A DNA stretch of 43,756 nucleotides from Chara braunii. Taxonomy: Eukaryota; Streptophyta; Charophyceae; Charales; Characeae. Shown here piece by piece: positions 42,185 through 43,756 of the stretch (position 1 is the stretch's first letter; every line of letters begins with the position of its first letter). Under the pieces are notes generated by a model, which searched no databases, was not told where the DNA came from, and worked only from the letters and a program-made list of their open reading frames with translations. A program made the translations under genes and the position numbers. The DNA lies in assembly GCA_003427395.1 (NCBI GenBank), contig BFEA01000286.1, forward strand, positions 472,977 through 516,732, in the 5' to 3' direction.

Positions 42185-42246
42185 GATGTCTTCAAGCGAC
42201 ATCAAGACCCCTGAAGAAGCCGGTACGGGGACCGGCCGAAAGGGTC
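42185..42246 (+). ncRNA. Structured RNA-like motif with hammerhead-type core words
   Basis: GATGTC-TTCAAGC-GACATC (42185-42203) forms a hairpin. Then GACCC, CTGAAGA, A, GCCGGT-ACGGGG-ACCGGC, CGAAA and GGGTC follow (42206-42246). CTGANGA, a perfect 6-bp stem and CGAAA match the conserved hammerhead strand order, but position 10.1/11.1 is A/C rather than G-C. GACCC pairs with GGGTC directly, leaving no stem III and no cleavage triplet. It is therefore not a complete hammerhead as read. Confidence 0.35.
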
Positions 42247-42340
42247 ACACACCGAGTTCATAGCCGTTTCTTATGGCTATTTGTCTCGTCTGGGCTTTAA
42301 TGGCATATTTTTGGATATCGTGCGTATGGTGTGTTTGAAA

Positions 42341-42351
42341 CTTCTCCTTCT

Positions 42352-42383
<32 letters not shown>

Positions 42384-42394
42384 TTCTTCTTCCT
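42341..42394. repeat. (TTC)n microsatellite
   Basis: CTT/TTC repeats with two interruptions, directly readable. Confidence 0.93.
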
Positions 42395-42535
42395 TGTCTC
42401 GTGTTGGACGATGTGGAAGCATAATCCTAAAGCATGAGGAATTAATATTACCTCAATCCTGACCTACCAGACCGGACAGCCAGACGATCTGGATCCCGAT
42501 CGAGCCGTCAGGCCGGTTACCATGAAACCAACAAT

Positions 42536-42658
42536 GGGCCTCGCTCCACTACTCACCAAATGTGCAAAATGAGAATGAATCTTCCGCAAGAACATGAGGA
42601 AGGTACACCGATATATATTTTGTCTTTTGTGCATGTGGTGAGTAGTGGAGCAAGGCCC
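42536..42658. mobile_element. 123-bp hairpin (MITE-like) element
   Basis: GGGCCTCGCTCCACTACTCA, then CCAAATGTGCAAAA (42536-42569), is matched in reverse complement by TTTTGTGCATGTGGTGAGTA, then GTGGAGCAAGGCCC (42625-42658), with only a few mismatches. The arms are about 36 bp and the loop about 50 bp. A half copy occurs at 32841-32878. No coding capacity. Confidence 0.82.
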
Positions 42659-42878
42659 AATGTCCCTGCTGAATCCTGTGAAGAAAACCAAAGCAGATTC
42701 TCTCCTACCCAACAATCTCCAACACTGCAACTTTAGGGGCCTGGCCATCGATAAATTTCATCAACGGACTTTATCGTGTTTCCATCCTCTGAAAGTCATG
42801 CTTAGGGACCCGCAACCGATTTACAGCCATGTACTGGTGCTTTAAACCACCAGTACTTGGCCCATACATCGGACGCGG

Positions 42879-43756
42879 TGTCAGGCGGCCACAAGTAGTG
42901 CGCCGCCTGAAGACGGCAGTTTAGGGGTTTAGGCTCAGGGTTAAGTCCGCGTTTTGACAGTGCTTTGGGATGACCGGGCTNCAGGAATTATGAGAACTCA
43001 GGGTACCCCTGATTCTGGACGCACTAGATTTTAAGAGTGACCCCCAAAGACANCAAGATGGATGGGTGCCCTGAGCACAACTAGAGACCGTCANTTCCGG
43101 TCGCTCAGAGGACTGGGACCGTTTTGGCCTGCCGCGGAGAGGGATCGCGGAAACAGACCTCGCCGCGGCATTTTGACGACATACAACCGGGGCCNAAATG
43201 AGGCCTCANAATTTTGTCTATTCTAATATCATAATTAAAAATAAAAGAAAAAGATTAAGACCAGAAGAGGAGCGGAGAAAAACGCAATATTCTTTATTTT
43301 CTTCATTTTTTACTACATTTAATCTTAGGGGAAATTCCCTTGTTATTTTATGTTTTCAACAATGAAATTAAAAACATAAAAAGAATATTAAAAATGGTAA
43401 AAGGGAAAGGAAACAAAATGAAGTTGGTTATTTATAGAAATTTTCTTGAGATTTGATTTTTTGGTCAACTTACGATTAATTTGTTATTTTCAACGATAGA
43501 ATTAACAAAAGGGAAGAATGATGAAAAGTGATGGAAAAGACGAGAACACATGATTATCGGAACGGTGGACTAATTTCGCCTTGATCAACCGCCACTACCT
43601 CTGAACCCAGATTGAACGTTTTTCCCGGATTCTGATGATTTTCACTGCCACCGATGGTCGGGGTTCCCTGGGTCGCTTTCCTTGGGTTGGCGGAGAGGCT
43701 ACGTCCTACGGTGTCTGATGTGACTCAGGCGCGGTATGGTCCCGGTGGTAGTTGTT
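42879..43756 (+). mobile_element. Right copy of the LTR family at 595 (runs off the window)
   Basis: It starts TGTCAGGCGGCCACAAG and follows the left copy block by block for at least 870 bp: GCGCCGCCTGA, ACCCCTGATT, GGCCTGCCGCGGAGAGG, ACCTCGCCGC and CTACGGTGTCTG. The two copies are clearly diverged. No integrase end or polypurine tract precedes it, so it is a 5' LTR or a solo LTR rather than a 3' LTR. Confidence 0.78.

Noticed and set aside
42206-42246. A functional hammerhead ribozyme
   Set aside because: Stem III and the cleavage triplet are absent, and the strands that should pair elsewhere pair with each other.

Overview
This is a eukaryotic nuclear window from the green lineage. One cellular gene can be read with confidence: the 40S ribosomal protein eS6 gene on the minus strand (10600-18210). 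It has five exons, all with GT-AG introns, and encodes 249 residues, the normal family length. Its C-terminal half has plant-type wording, and its upstream region carries TGGGCC (site II) motifs. Arabidopsis-type telo-box words (AAACCCTAA) occur in and near the gene. A decayed piece of plastid 16S rRNA (5654-5805) also points to a plastid-bearing host. The long, repeat-filled introns, the abundance of Ty3 elements, one 325-base gap and the scattered single Ns suggest a large repeat-rich genome. A streptophyte alga or early land plant would fit, but this is inference and the species is not identified.

Layout. 1-1560: the end of a Ty3-type pol gene (integrase GPY/F module) followed by a long terminal repeat (LTR). 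A second LTR of the same family, in the same orientation, starts at 42879, so the window lies between two members of one retrotransposon family. 1560-10300: gene-free, intermediate-GC DNA with short tandem arrays, including a strict 26-bp ATTGG array. It also holds small inverted-repeat elements, a poly(A) insertion flanked by an 8-bp direct repeat, and the plastid rRNA fragment. 10600-18600: the eS6 gene and its promoter; the introns are built largely of decayed tandem repeats. 18600-23500: a shift to AT-rich DNA, with a candidate tRNA-derived SINE and degenerate arrays.

23511-31345: the most striking structure, a three-unit higher-order tandem array. Each 2.4-2.9 kb unit contains a common leader, two ~568-bp subrepeats that each carry 32-34 bp repeats, and a cluster of ~66-bp repeats that carry an internal hairpin. 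31346-37700: gene-free DNA with a young 3 x 113-bp tandem repeat, a 66-nt T run and a hairpin-rich block that contains a perfect tRNA box A. 37595-40268: a broken gag-protease region of a second Ty3 element on the minus strand, with an initiator-tRNA-Met primer binding site. 40269-43756: its presumed 5' LTR/flank, a structured RNA-like motif with hammerhead-type words, a 123-bp hairpin element and the second LTR.

Functionally, eS6 is the only gene expected to act for the host. Everything else is mobile-element debris, tandem repeats or unexplained structured DNA. Coordinates of repeats were found by eye and their outer edges are approximate unless stated as exact.
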